Shown here in pieces: positions 22,555 through 31,699 of a stretch of 33,584 nucleotides of DNA (position 1 is the first letter of the stretch; each line of letters opens with the position of its first letter). Made by a program: the position numbers and the translations under genes. Source of the stretch: JAEYZM01 sp943372195 (GTDB lineage: Bacteria; Bacteroidota; Bacteroidia; Sphingobacteriales; Sphingobacteriaceae); NCBI GenBank assembly GCA_943372195.1, contig CALRXS010000020.1, positions 1-33,584 of the forward strand, given 5' to 3'. A model generated the notes under the pieces. The model was not told where the DNA came from. It worked only from the letters and a program-made list of their open reading frames with translations, and searched no databases.

Positions 22555-23094
22555 CTACACTTTTCTACCTTTCATTGTGCTCTTCTTTACCTTTACTTTA
22601 GTATCGGAGCTTTTCTTTATTTTCAATCTTGCTCGTACTCCATCGGGCATTACATAATAACTAGTACCATTATAAGACACTGTACCAAAATTATTTTTAT
22701 CAACAGAAAGAGGAGCTAGTACATAAGCATTTTTAGAAGTGCCACCTCTTGGGAAAGCAAATACTAAATTTTTATTATTTCCTTCTTCAAAAGCTACTGA
22801 GATTCTATCTGCTGATACTTGAGTACAAACACCTGGAGTACCCTTTTTCAATCTGATGATATGTACTTGTTTCCCGTTTTCGGTAACTACAGCACCTGAG
22901 CTGACTTTTGTTTCAGAACTACTGAGTACACGTTTCAGTTCAACATCACGATCTACATAGTATTGTAGTTTAGTGAGTGGAATATTATTGGCAGTGATTC
23001 TATTTCTGACATCCGTATTAAATAAAGTTTTGCGTGCGCAAGAACTAAATGAAAGTGCAAAAATGATTAGCGAGTAAATTATTGTTTTTTTCAT
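22555..23094 (-). CDS. Lipoprotein of unknown function
   Basis: I do not recognise the family of this 179-residue protein. It has a lipoprotein signal with lipobox FSSC and lipidated C19. The body has several beta-type segments (LQYYVDRDVEL, VHIIRLKKGTPG, FAFPRGGTSKNAYVLAPL) and a tyrosine-rich YNGTSYYVMPDG, then a very basic C-terminal tail of lysines, serines and arginines (about residues 158-179). The tail could bind cell-wall or nucleic acid polymers but is not informative alone. It starts 4 bases after the OPT transporter and 9 bases before the SRPBCC gene, so the three are probably co-transcribed. Confidence 0.7.
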   Translation of the reverse strand: MKKTIIYSLIIFALSFSSCARKTLFNTDVRNRITANNIPLTKLQYYVDRDVELKRVLSSSETKVSSGAVVTENGKQVHIIRLKKGTPGVCTQVSADRISVAFEEGNNKNLVFAFPRGGTSKNAYVLAPLSVDKNNFGTVSYNGTSYYVMPDGVRARLKIKKSSDTKVKVKKSTMKGRKV

Positions 23095-23098
23095 GGTA

Positions 23099-25144
23099 TT
23101 ATTTTTTCATTGCAATTCTAAATAAAATGACGCCCATTAACAAGAAGAATAATGCGCCTAAAATATTATAGCCATCAGCACCTATTGCTGCAGTGATACC
23201 ATGCTCTGCATTCACTTTTTTAAGTGCGCTCGAGATATTATCATTGACTGACAATATAGCTACAATTACTCCAGCTAATGCACCACCTGCTACTAAGCCT
23301 GTAGCATATAAACTACCTTTACCTAGCTCTTCATCTTCTTGAGCTTCGCCTTTTTTCTCTTTTCTCCATTCAACAATTTTCTTCACTACACCACCAGCAA
23401 AAATAGGTAGGGTTGTAGATAATGGTAAATATGCACCTACTGCAAACGATAATGATTTAACGCCGCAGAGTTCCATGGTGATTGCCATAAATACTCCGAC
23501 TAACACAAATTGCCAATCAAGGTTAAATGATAAAATACCTTTGATTAATGTTGCCATTAATGTTCCTTGAGGAGCAGGGTAAGCATCAGTGCCTATAGCA
23601 TGAGTAATACCTTGACTTAACATTTCTTGAGTAGGGGTATCTAATATTTTTACAGTAAGTCCGATGAAAATTGATGAAACAATAGCACCAATAAATAAAG
23701 CTATTTGCTGATAGCGAGGAGTGGCACCTACGATGTATCCTGATTTTAAATCTTGTGAAGTAGCACCTGCATTTGCTGCTGCTATACAAATCATACCTCC
23801 TACTACTAGTGCCATTGGCTCGTATACCTTGCCTGTCCAGCCGATTGCTATAAACACCAAACAAGTACCCATCAATGTAGCTATTGTCATACCAGATACT
23901 GGTGAATTAGATGAACCAATAAGTCCGACAATTCTAGATGCCACCGTCACGAAAAATGCACCGAATATTACGACTAGCACACCGAGAATTAATTTACTGA
24001 ATACACCATCACCTGGTATTTGAGGTAAAAATGCCATTAATAATATTAGTCCGATGCTACCAAATAAAACAACTTTTATATCTAAGTCTCTTTCAGTTCT
24101 TTTTACTGCAACTTTATTTTCTTTATCGGCACCTACTGAATTAATAGATCCTTTAAAAGCTGAAATGATGGTAGGTATTGTTTTTATTAAAGTAATGAAA
24201 CCGCCTGCAGCTACAGCACCAGCGCCGATCTGGCGAATGTATGCTCTATATATAGCACCTGGCATGTTAGCAAATGTTTTGGTGATTGGGTCCCAACCAT
24301 CCGGACCTCCAGCAACGTTTATATCTTTTAGGTAACCTAATTTTGCTAATTGCATTGCGATACTTTCAGCAGGCACGACTGATGCTAATAATGGAATTAA
24401 TCCTAACCACGATATTACACCACCTGCAACCAATACACCTGCAATTTTGAATCCGATGATATAACCCACACCCATGTATTCTGGAGTGATTTCACCACCA
24501 ACGGTAGCAGAAGGGAAAAATCTATTAGTTTGTTTCGTAACAAATGCTGGAGCTTCAGCGATCACGTGAAATACTTTTTGCAACATTGCATACGCAAGTG
24601 CAAATCCTAATCCTAAGAATGCTGTCTTCGCAAAATCGCCACCTTTTTCACCAGCTTTTAATACCGATGCGCAGGCAGTACCTTCAGGGTAAGGAAGTGT
24701 ATCATGTTCTTTTACGATGAGTGCTTTACGTAGCGGTATCATCATCAAAGTTCCTAAGATCCCGCCGAAAATAGCTAAGGTTAAAATAGTCATGTACCCA
24801 AAATACATTTCACCAGTACTTACTCCATTTTCATTAGCAGATAGAAAAAGAAATCCAGGTAAAGTAAACACAACACCTGCTGCTATTGATTCACCAGCAG
24901 AGCCAGTAGTTTGAATGATATTATTTTCCAGGATGGTAGTTTTAAAAAACTTACGACCAAGGGTGATAGCTATCACGGCAATCGGAATTGATGCAGATAC
25001 TGTAAGACCGGCTTTCAACGCTAAATAAACTGTCGCCGCACCGAAGATAATGCCGAAGATACATCCGAGTATAATCGACTTAAGTGTGAATTCTGCCATT
25101 TGAGAATCGTCAGAGACGAATGGCTTGAATGTTGATTTTTCCAT
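23099..25144 (-). CDS. OPT-family oligopeptide transporter
   Basis: This 681-residue integral membrane protein has about 14-16 predicted helices. It belongs to the prokaryotic OPT superfamily, in which members move oligopeptides or metal-chelates, driven by protons. Recognisable pieces are FKPFVSDDSQMAEFTLKSI, GCIFGIIFGAATVYLALKAG, LPYPEGTACASVLKAGEKGG, NSPVSGMTIATLMG and GYIVGATPRYQQIALFIG. It is full length with no break. Its neighbours are two unknown lipoprotein-like genes and, further along, two POT transporters and a DPP IV peptidase, which favours a peptide role over a metal-chelate role, though that is context only. Confidence 0.93.
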   Translation of the reverse strand: MEKSTFKPFVSDDSQMAEFTLKSIILGCIFGIIFGAATVYLALKAGLTVSASIPIAVIAITLGRKFFKTTILENNIIQTTGSAGESIAAGVVFTLPGFLFLSANENGVSTGEMYFGYMTILTLAIFGGILGTLMMIPLRKALIVKEHDTLPYPEGTACASVLKAGEKGGDFAKTAFLGLGFALAYAMLQKVFHVIAEAPAFVTKQTNRFFPSATVGGEITPEYMGVGYIIGFKIAGVLVAGGVISWLGLIPLLASVVPAESIAMQLAKLGYLKDINVAGGPDGWDPITKTFANMPGAIYRAYIRQIGAGAVAAGGFITLIKTIPTIISAFKGSINSVGADKENKVAVKRTERDLDIKVVLFGSIGLILLMAFLPQIPGDGVFSKLILGVLVVIFGAFFVTVASRIVGLIGSSNSPVSGMTIATLMGTCLVFIAIGWTGKVYEPMALVVGGMICIAAANAGATSQDLKSGYIVGATPRYQQIALFIGAIVSSIFIGLTVKILDTPTQEMLSQGITHAIGTDAYPAPQGTLMATLIKGILSFNLDWQFVLVGVFMAITMELCGVKSLSFAVGAYLPLSTTLPIFAGGVVKKIVEWRKEKKGEAQEDEELGKGSLYATGLVAGGALAGVIVAILSVNDNISSALKKVNAEHGITAAIGADGYNILGALFFLLMGVILFRIAMKK

Positions 25145-25178
25145 TTTATTGATTTATCAATACAAGATATAAAATTAA

Positions 25179-25946
25179 TTACTTAATCAAGCTAAACTGC
25201 ATACCTGCTCCTATATAAGCGGGTGTGGAGTTCGGAATGGTTGTAATATAATTCATAGGTGCACCTGCTTGCAATATGAATTTAAAATTTTCGAAACCGA
25301 CTCTAATCGTAACTACCGACTCTATGATAGGAATATTTTTATTGGGTAATGCAGCTAGTTGATTTTTTAAATACAAATCTTTCATATTTAAAGAATTGAA
25401 AGAAGTATAGATTAAATTATTTAACCTCAAATGATAAAATATCTCTGCCGATTTATTTTTGTAACCTATACCAGTTGATAATGTAATTTTTTGATATTCT
25501 AATCTAGATGAGCCTCCGTAACCAATTACTTGGTAGCTATACAAATTGGTTTGAATATATTGATTTACGATATAACCTCTACCGTATGAAGGATAAATTT
25601 CAAATAATCCGTTACCATTTTTGCCAAATTTTTTAAAATAACCAGCACCAATTTCAAAGTAGCTTCCACGTTTCCATTGATCTAGAGAATCGAATACTTT
25701 GGGTTCAGAGCTGAATCTATTGTACTGAACGTAGGTGCCAATATTTTCTGTTAATGCATATGCCACTTGTGCATTGCCGGCTGATGCACCACTTAATGTA
25801 AAACCACCACCAAAAACAATTTCATTTTTTTCTGATAGTCCGACTGCCGGAGCTGCATTCGGTACATAATGACTTACGCATGATGATGCTAAAAAGATTA
25901 TAGATAATAAGAATGAAATTAAAATCTTTTTAGTTATTGTTGACAT
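25179..25946 (-). CDS. Lipoprotein with beta-barrel-like body, unknown function
   Basis: The protein has 255 residues. Its signal peptide ends in lipobox ASSC, with lipidated C23. The body has strong alternating aromatic strands and glycine-rich turns (EIVFGGGFTLSGA, YVQYNRFSS, YFEIGAGYFKKFGKNGNG, SYGRGYIVNQYIQ, ITLSTGIGYKNK), looking like a small outer-membrane barrel carrying a lipid anchor. I cannot assign a family. It begins the minus-strand unit leading into the OPT transporter, 34 bases upstream of it. A terminator for the preceding POT gene lies just before. Confidence 0.7.
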   Translation of the reverse strand: MSTITKKILISFLLSIIFLASSCVSHYVPNAAPAVGLSEKNEIVFGGGFTLSGASAGNAQVAYALTENIGTYVQYNRFSSEPKVFDSLDQWKRGSYFEIGAGYFKKFGKNGNGLFEIYPSYGRGYIVNQYIQTNLYSYQVIGYGGSSRLEYQKITLSTGIGYKNKSAEIFYHLRLNNLIYTSFNSLNMKDLYLKNQLAALPNKNIPIIESVVTIRVGFENFKFILQAGAPMNYITTIPNSTPAYIGAGMQFSLIK

Positions 25947-25965
25947 AATTGAAATTTAATAAAAC

Positions 25966-25997
25966 AAAAAAAGGTGCCTCATATAAGGCACCTTTAA
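25966..25997 (-). terminator. Terminator of the first POT transporter gene
   Basis: On the minus strand, AGGTGCC, a TTATATGA loop region and GGCACCT form a seven-pair GC-rich stem followed by TTTTTTT. It lies 28 bases after the stop of the POT gene at 26020 and ahead of the lipoprotein gene at 25946. Confidence 0.85.
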
Positions 25998-26019
25998 ATA
26001 TAAATATTTTTTTTATTGA

Positions 26020-27501
26020 CTAACTGACACCCTTCATCATCTTTTTCAAGATCGGAGAAATTGCAAGTAATACAATACCTGATGCTACTGACGACATGAT
26101 TAAGAATGAGAATAATTCCATGTTAAATTTATGTAATAAGCTTTCTAAAATACCAGCCATATAATTTGCTAAAGCAATACTAGAGAACCAAAGACCCATC
26201 ATTAAGGAAACGATTTTTGGAGGTGATAATTTAGTAATCATTGATAAGCCAATAGGAGATAAGAATAACTCACCAATAGTATGTAATAAATATACAAATA
26301 CTAACCATAAAGGTGAGATAAGTACACCACCATTAGAAGCAATATTTGCGAAATACATCACTACGAATCCTAAGCCTAATAACACTAAACCTAATCCGAA
26401 TTTCACAGGAATGTTCGGATTCTTATTTACTCTGTTTAATGCAATCCATAATGCTGCAAAAACTGGAGCTAAGATAAAAATACCTAGAGCGTTGATTGAT
26501 TGAAACCATGAAGTTGGAATTTCGAAGCTAGCTAACATTCTATTTGTTTTCTCTTCAGCGAACAAATTGAAAGTACCACCTGCTTGTTCAAAACCAGCCC
26601 AGAAGAAAATGTTAAAGAAACATAATACAACAATTACAGCTACTCTCGACCATTGGTTACCACCTTCTGTATTTTTAAATACAATATACAATACAGCTAA
26701 ACCACCAATGATAAATAAAGCATTCATGATCATTGAATAAGTATCATCGCCAAGTGTAGTAAAGAAGGTTATTAATGCCCAAGTTGCAATAGCACAACCA
26801 GCAATAATACCTACGATATCTAACCAATCTCTTGATCTGAATTTAGTTACTGATTTATCTTTCATTGTTGGCGGCATACCTACAGTGCCTAAGTGTTGAG
26901 TAGTTAAATGAAATACTAATACACCTAATAACATACCAATACCTGCAGAGCCGAAGCCCCAAGCCCAACCAACTGTTTCACCTAAAGTACCAGAAACTAA
27001 AGGAGCGATGAATGCACCTAAATTGATACCCATGTAAAATAATGTGAATCCTGAATCTCTACGTGTATCGTTCTCTTCATACAATCCGCCTACCATTGTA
27101 GAAATATTCGGTTTAAAAAATCCGTTACCTACAATGATTAATCCTAAGCCTAAATTTAATAAAGCAAAACTCGGATCTTGAGTAGCTGAACCATGGCTCA
27201 TCGCTAATACGAAATTACCAAGTGCCATTAAAATACCACCGATGTAAATACTTTTACGCTGACCTAAAATTTTATCTGCTAATAATCCACCCGCAATAGG
27301 AGTTAGATATACCAAGCCAGTAAAAATTGCATAAATCTCTAATGCATTCGCACGTTCAAGTCCGAACCCGCCCGACATTACTTGTGATGTTAGATAAAGA
27401 ACTAACAATGCACGCATTCCATAATAACTGAAACGTTCCCACATTTCTGTGAAGAACAATGCGTACAAACCTTTAGGGTGTGTAGTTTTGGTGTTTGACA
27501 T
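26020..27501 (-). CDS. POT-family proton-dependent peptide transporter (first copy)
   Basis: This 493-residue MFS transporter of the POT/PTR2 family has about 14 helices. The N-terminal ExxERFxYY proton motif is E19 to Y27 in FTEMWERFSYYG. FKPNISTMVGGLY is the second family signature, and the GINLGAFIAPLVSG segment is also present. It imports di- and tripeptides with protons. It lies 105 bases downstream of a second POT gene with similar sequence, so the two look like a tandem duplication that has diverged. A terminator follows it directly. Confidence 0.95.
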   Translation of the reverse strand: MSNTKTTHPKGLYALFFTEMWERFSYYGMRALLVLYLTSQVMSGGFGLERANALEIYAIFTGLVYLTPIAGGLLADKILGQRKSIYIGGILMALGNFVLAMSHGSATQDPSFALLNLGLGLIIVGNGFFKPNISTMVGGLYEENDTRRDSGFTLFYMGINLGAFIAPLVSGTLGETVGWAWGFGSAGIGMLLGVLVFHLTTQHLGTVGMPPTMKDKSVTKFRSRDWLDIVGIIAGCAIATWALITFFTTLGDDTYSMIMNALFIIGGLAVLYIVFKNTEGGNQWSRVAVIVVLCFFNIFFWAGFEQAGGTFNLFAEEKTNRMLASFEIPTSWFQSINALGIFILAPVFAALWIALNRVNKNPNIPVKFGLGLVLLGLGFVVMYFANIASNGGVLISPLWLVFVYLLHTIGELFLSPIGLSMITKLSPPKIVSLMMGLWFSSIALANYMAGILESLLHKFNMELFSFLIMSSVASGIVLLAISPILKKMMKGVS

Positions 27502-27606
27502 TTTTTTAGTTTATAGTTTAAAATTCAATATTCATTAACAAATTCAGAGTTTTTAAAGTCCGAATATAAAAATATTTATCAGCACATCGTAATACGCAAT
27601 ACGTAT

Positions 27607-29247
27607 TTAGTGTTTACTGATAATCCCTCTTAACCATTTCAACATTGCGAAAATCGCAAGACCTGCTAACATGCAAGCGAAGAAATTGACATAGAAGAAA
27701 TTAGCTTTATTTTCATAGTTATCCCACATCGACGATAATACTCCTGATAATTTATTTCCGATGGAAGTTGCTAAGAACCAACCTCCCATCATTAATGCAG
27801 TTAATCTTTCTGGAGCTACTTTAGACACTAATGATAATCCGATAGGTGATAAAAATAATTCACCAATGGTAACCACGGCATAACATCCGATTAACCAAAT
27901 AGCAGAGGCTTTATCTTGAGATAAGTTTGTTGAATATACTGCACCGACCATTACTAATGTTGAAAATCCGGTAATCAATAATCCGTATCCAATTTTAGCT
28001 GGAGTTGAGGGTTCTTTTCCTCTCATTCTTAAAAATGCGAACAAGCTTAAGATAAGGGGTGTGATAAGAACGATGAAAAACGGATTAATGGATTGAAAAA
28101 TTTCTGTAGAATATAACTGAAGTTTTGAGCCTTCATCTTTAGTCGGCCATTTTTCTTTTGGTAAATTTTGGAAATATGGATGAGGAGACTGAGTCATTTG
28201 CTTATTACCAGCATCATCATATACCAGCTTGAAGTTTTGATCATACATTGGGTACTCAGCTGTATCAGTGCTTACGGTTTGAATCATACCAAATGGTTTA
28301 GCAATTGGTTGAACACTTTCTGGAATTTTTCTATCGGTAAAGGTTTCAGCAAATGTTGTTAATGCTGATGCATTTTGTTTAAAGACTGCCCAGAAAACTA
28401 TTACCACACCAAAGATCGATAGCAATGCTGCAATTCTTTGACGTTCTTCTTTTTGTGCTTTCATCATTAAGCTGATGTAGAAAATAATTACTGGTATACA
28501 TGCTATGATGAAACCATCAGTAGAATCTGATCCGAAAATATTTCCTGGTATGAACCATCCTAACATACCTGCTAAAATCGCCGGTAAGAAAACGTACAAT
28601 AAAACTTTTGAAACTGCTAAATCACCTTCTTGTGCTGGCTTCTTGATGTCAGCTTCTTTAATATGTTTAGTACCTGATAAGAACCATAATATACCCACTA
28701 ACATACCAACACCCGCTGCACCGAATGCATAGCCCCATCCGTATTCATTACGCATGTATGCAGCAACGAAATTACAAATGAACGCACCAATGTTGATACC
28801 CATATAAAAGATATTATAACCAGCATCTTTTTGATCTTTATAATCTTTTGTTGAGTATAAATTACCTAGAAGAGTAGAAATATTCGGTTTGAAAAATCCG
28901 TTTCCAACGATGATCAATAATACAGAAATCCAGAAGGCTGTCATATTCGGTATCGCTAATCCGAAATACCCAGCAGACATTAATAATCCACCGATTAAAA
29001 TCGAACGTCGATAACCTAAAATTCTATCAGCTAATAATCCACCGATGAATGGCGTCAAATAAACTAATCCTAAATAAGTACCAACAATATCTGATGCTTC
29101 TTTTTTATCGAGTCCCATACCACCTTTTACTCCATCAGTTAAGTAGAGTAGGAGTATGCCCAACATTAAATAATAGCCAAAACGCTCCCACATTTCTGTG
29201 AAGAATAATACGTAAAGTCCTTTCGGGTGTTTGTTTTTATTACTCAT
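27607..29247 (-). CDS. POT-family proton-dependent peptide transporter (second copy, with insertion)
   Basis: This 546-residue transporter resembles the copy at 26020. The ExxERFxYY motif is E18 to Y26 and FKPNISTLLGNLY is present. It carries an extra hydrophilic stretch of roughly 50 residues between helices in the middle of the protein (AETFTDRKIPESVQP onward to PTKDEGSKLQLYS), probably an outer loop. A shorter loop exists at this point in the other copy. Its start codon is only 6 bases from an array of 8-base repeats (29254-29309), which therefore forms its leader. I see no clean promoter there. Confidence 0.94.
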   Translation of the reverse strand: MSNKNKHPKGLYVLFFTEMWERFGYYLMLGILLLYLTDGVKGGMGLDKKEASDIVGTYLGLVYLTPFIGGLLADRILGYRRSILIGGLLMSAGYFGLAIPNMTAFWISVLLIIVGNGFFKPNISTLLGNLYSTKDYKDQKDAGYNIFYMGINIGAFICNFVAAYMRNEYGWGYAFGAAGVGMLVGILWFLSGTKHIKEADIKKPAQEGDLAVSKVLLYVFLPAILAGMLGWFIPGNIFGSDSTDGFIIACIPVIIFYISLMMKAQKEERQRIAALLSIFGVVIVFWAVFKQNASALTTFAETFTDRKIPESVQPIAKPFGMIQTVSTDTAEYPMYDQNFKLVYDDAGNKQMTQSPHPYFQNLPKEKWPTKDEGSKLQLYSTEIFQSINPFFIVLITPLILSLFAFLRMRGKEPSTPAKIGYGLLITGFSTLVMVGAVYSTNLSQDKASAIWLIGCYAVVTIGELFLSPIGLSLVSKVAPERLTALMMGGWFLATSIGNKLSGVLSSMWDNYENKANFFYVNFFACMLAGLAIFAMLKWLRGIISKH

Positions 29248-29253
29248 TGTTAA

Positions 29254-29309
29254 GTTATTAGGTTATTAGGTTATTAGGTTAATGGGTTACTAGGTTATTA
29301 AGTTATTAA
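29254..29309. repeat. Seven in-register GTTATTAG octamers in the POT leader
   Basis: GTTATTAG occurs three times, then GTTAATGG, GTTACTAG and GTTATTAA twice, all without gaps. The last three units (29286-29309) take part in a hairpin with an inverted copy further right. The array ends 6 bases before the POT start codon at 29247, where a ribosome would bind. Confidence 0.92.
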
Positions 29310-29351
29310 GGTATACCTAAATGGATAGTAACTTAGTAACTCAATAACCTA
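29291..29351. repeat. Imperfect inverted repeat closing the octamer array
   Basis: TAGGTTATTAAGTTATTAAG (29291-29310) and CTTAGTAACTCAATAACCTA (29332-29351) pair over 20 positions with two mismatches, both able to form G:U pairs in RNA on one strand. The loop is 21 bases. No T-run follows, so a terminator role for the peptidase gene is not well supported. Confidence 0.8.
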
Positions 29352-29369
29352 TTTTTCAATAACTATTTT

Positions 29370-31580
29370 TTATAGATTTTCAATAACAAAATCTGTCATC
29401 AAATTATACAAATGCAAACGTGTATTGCCACCAAAAATTCCATGATTTTTGTTAGGGTAATAAGCTGATTCAAATTTCTTATTGGCTTTTACCATTGCTG
29501 AAATCATGTCAACAGAATTTTGGAAGTGTACATTATCATCAGCAGTACCATGTATGATTAAATATTTCCCTTTTAATTTGTCTACAAAATTTATAGGTGA
29601 ATTTTCTTCGTATCCAGAATTGTTTTCTTGTGGAGTTCTCAAATATCTTTCAGTATAAATTGAATCGTAGTATTTCCAATTCGTAACTGGTGCTACAGCG
29701 ATTGCTAATTTAAATACATCAGCTCCTTTGGTAATACATAATGACGACATGTAACCACCATAGCTCCATCCTTGAATACCTATTCTAGAACCATCAATAA
29801 AAGGCTGACGTGCTAACCATTTAGCTGATTCTATTTGATCTATAGTTTCATATTTACCTAAATTCATATAGGTCATTTTTTTAAATTCTGCACCTCTAGC
29901 TCCTGTTCCTCTATTGTCAACGCAAACTACAATGTATCCTTTTTGAGTTAACATTTGATACCACATATAATTGGCACCACCCCAAGAGTCGAGTACTTGT
30001 TGAGAACCCGGACCTCCATATAGGAACATGTACACTGGGTATTTTTTATTCGGGTCGAAGTTAGTAGGTTTCATCATCCATGCATTTAACTGTACGCCTT
30101 CTGATGTGGTGATTGATAAGAATTCTTTTTTAGTTAAATCGTATTCTGCTAAACGATCTTTTAATTTTTTATTGTCTTCTAATACTCTAATTTCTTTACC
30201 ATTTTGATCTTTTAAAGTGATATAATTAGGAGTATTTGCATTTGAGTAGAAGTTGATAAAATAAGAACAACCCGTGCTGAATGTTGCATTATTCGTACCA
30301 TCCGCATTAGATAATTTCTTTAGACCTTTGCCATCGATGTTGATTTTATAGATTTCTCGTTGCATCGGACTTTGCATTGCGGCTTGGAAGTAGATAGTTT
30401 TTTGAGTTGCATCAAAGCCATAAAGATTAGTTAATTCCCATTTACCTTTCGTGATTTGTCTGATGAGTTTTCCGTTTAAATCATAATGATATATATGGTT
30501 CCAGCCATCTTTTTCTGTACTGATGATAAATGATTTATTATCATTTAAAAATGTTAAATCATCGTTAACATCAATGTATGTTTTAGATTCTTCAGTTAAA
30601 ATAGTTTTTGTTTTACCAGAATTTGCATCAGCCATTAAGTACTCTAATTTATTTTGATGGCGATTCATTCTGAACACGCATAATTGATTAGCCTTATTAG
30701 TCCATTTAATTCTTGGAATGTAAATATCTGTTTCTGCACCTATATCAACAGTAACAGTATTTTGATTTACTAAATGATAAACATGAATACTAACTGTAGA
30801 ATTTTTTTCACCTGCTTTAGGGTATTTGAATTGATAGTCTTTCGGATAAAGATCACCGTACATAGCCATGTTAAATCGTCTTACTTGCGACTCATCGAAT
30901 TTGTAAAATGCAATAGAGCTACCATCCGGAGACCAGAAGAATGCTTGAGCAAAACCGAATTCTTCTTCATAGACCCAATCGCACCAACCGTTTAAAATAT
31001 TTTCCCATTCACCATCTTGAGTTACCTTTGTTTCTTGACGTGTAGCAAGTTCTGTGATGTAAATATTATTGTCACGAACGAATGCAACTTTAGAACCATC
31101 AGGCGAAAGAGTAGCAAACATTTGTTTACCATAATCAGATACGTTTTGCAGTTTACGAGTTTTACGATCGAAGATATAGTTCAATTCTTTTGTTGAATGT
31201 CTGTAGATAGATTCAGTAGAATTGCTAATGATTATTTTACTTTCATCGGCATTGAAAGCGTAATTTTCTAATGCGATAGTTTGAATATCATTTGGAATTT
31301 GGAGCTTTAATTCTGATGCTTTTAAAATCGTATCACTTACTTTACCTGTAGAATATTCATATGCTAAGATGTAAGTTTCTTTTGTCTGTGGATGTGTATA
31401 AAATGAGCTATAGTGCTTACCATCTTTCATAGATCTAAGTCCGGAAATACCTCTTGCACTAAAAAGTGGTTTGCCCCAAATTTCTTCGTTTGATAATTGT
31501 TTTTTGGTATTGTTTTGTGCAGTAGAAAAGCTAGCAACAGAAGTTAAAGCTGCTAAAATTGCGATACTAATTTTGTTCAT
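29370..31580 (-). CDS. Dipeptidyl peptidase IV (family S9B serine peptidase)
   Basis: This 736-residue enzyme releases N-terminal dipeptides, preferring proline or alanine at the second position. I start at ATG 31580 (MNKISIAILAALTSVASFST, a proper signal peptide ending TAQ); the frame is open 87 bases further upstream, but that would bury the signal. The beta-propeller holds the substrate-binding double glutamate in DWVYEEEFGFAQAFFWSPDG. The C-terminal alpha/beta-hydrolase domain has the catalytic serine S606 in GWSYGGYMS, aspartate D681 in GTADDNVHF and histidine H713 in KNHGIFGG. It is exported to the periplasm or anchored outward. The two POT transporters downstream on the same strand suit its dipeptide products. 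Confidence 0.95.
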   Translation of the reverse strand: MNKISIAILAALTSVASFSTAQNNTKKQLSNEEIWGKPLFSARGISGLRSMKDGKHYSSFYTHPQTKETYILAYEYSTGKVSDTILKASELKLQIPNDIQTIALENYAFNADESKIIISNSTESIYRHSTKELNYIFDRKTRKLQNVSDYGKQMFATLSPDGSKVAFVRDNNIYITELATRQETKVTQDGEWENILNGWCDWVYEEEFGFAQAFFWSPDGSSIAFYKFDESQVRRFNMAMYGDLYPKDYQFKYPKAGEKNSTVSIHVYHLVNQNTVTVDIGAETDIYIPRIKWTNKANQLCVFRMNRHQNKLEYLMADANSGKTKTILTEESKTYIDVNDDLTFLNDNKSFIISTEKDGWNHIYHYDLNGKLIRQITKGKWELTNLYGFDATQKTIYFQAAMQSPMQREIYKINIDGKGLKKLSNADGTNNATFSTGCSYFINFYSNANTPNYITLKDQNGKEIRVLEDNKKLKDRLAEYDLTKKEFLSITTSEGVQLNAWMMKPTNFDPNKKYPVYMFLYGGPGSQQVLDSWGGANYMWYQMLTQKGYIVVCVDNRGTGARGAEFKKMTYMNLGKYETIDQIESAKWLARQPFIDGSRIGIQGWSYGGYMSSLCITKGADVFKLAIAVAPVTNWKYYDSIYTERYLRTPQENNSGYEENSPINFVDKLKGKYLIIHGTADDNVHFQNSVDMISAMVKANKKFESAYYPNKNHGIFGGNTRLHLYNLMTDFVIENL

Positions 31581-31610
31581 AATCATGAATGGCTCTAAAT
31601 GATAATTAAG

Positions 31611-31641
31611 CAAAATAATAATTATCGCATATACGACCAAA
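31611..31641 (-). promoter_or_regulatory. Candidate promoter of the DPP IV gene
   Basis: On the minus strand TTTG (31641-31638) lies exactly 19 bases before TTATTTTG (31618-31611), which differs from TAnnTTTG at one base. The start would be about 31606, giving a leader of roughly 26 bases before the chosen ATG. This supports the shorter protein start. Confidence 0.55.
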
Positions 31642-31699
31642 TCATAAATAAATAGCTTATGAATCAAGCTATTAAAATGAATATAGGGTGGTTATTTAT

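Noticed and set aside
23586..24914. Several open frames on both strands inside the OPT gene
   Set aside because: They have unusual composition and lie within a long, clearly recognised transporter gene; they are shadows of its codon usage.
27570..27606. AATACG/CGTATT inverted repeat after the second POT gene as a terminator
   Set aside because: The stem has only six pairs and no T-run follows on the minus strand.
31581..31667. Longer DPP IV protein with 29 more residues
   Set aside because: The extension covers the candidate promoter and would bury the clear signal peptide that begins at ATG 31580.
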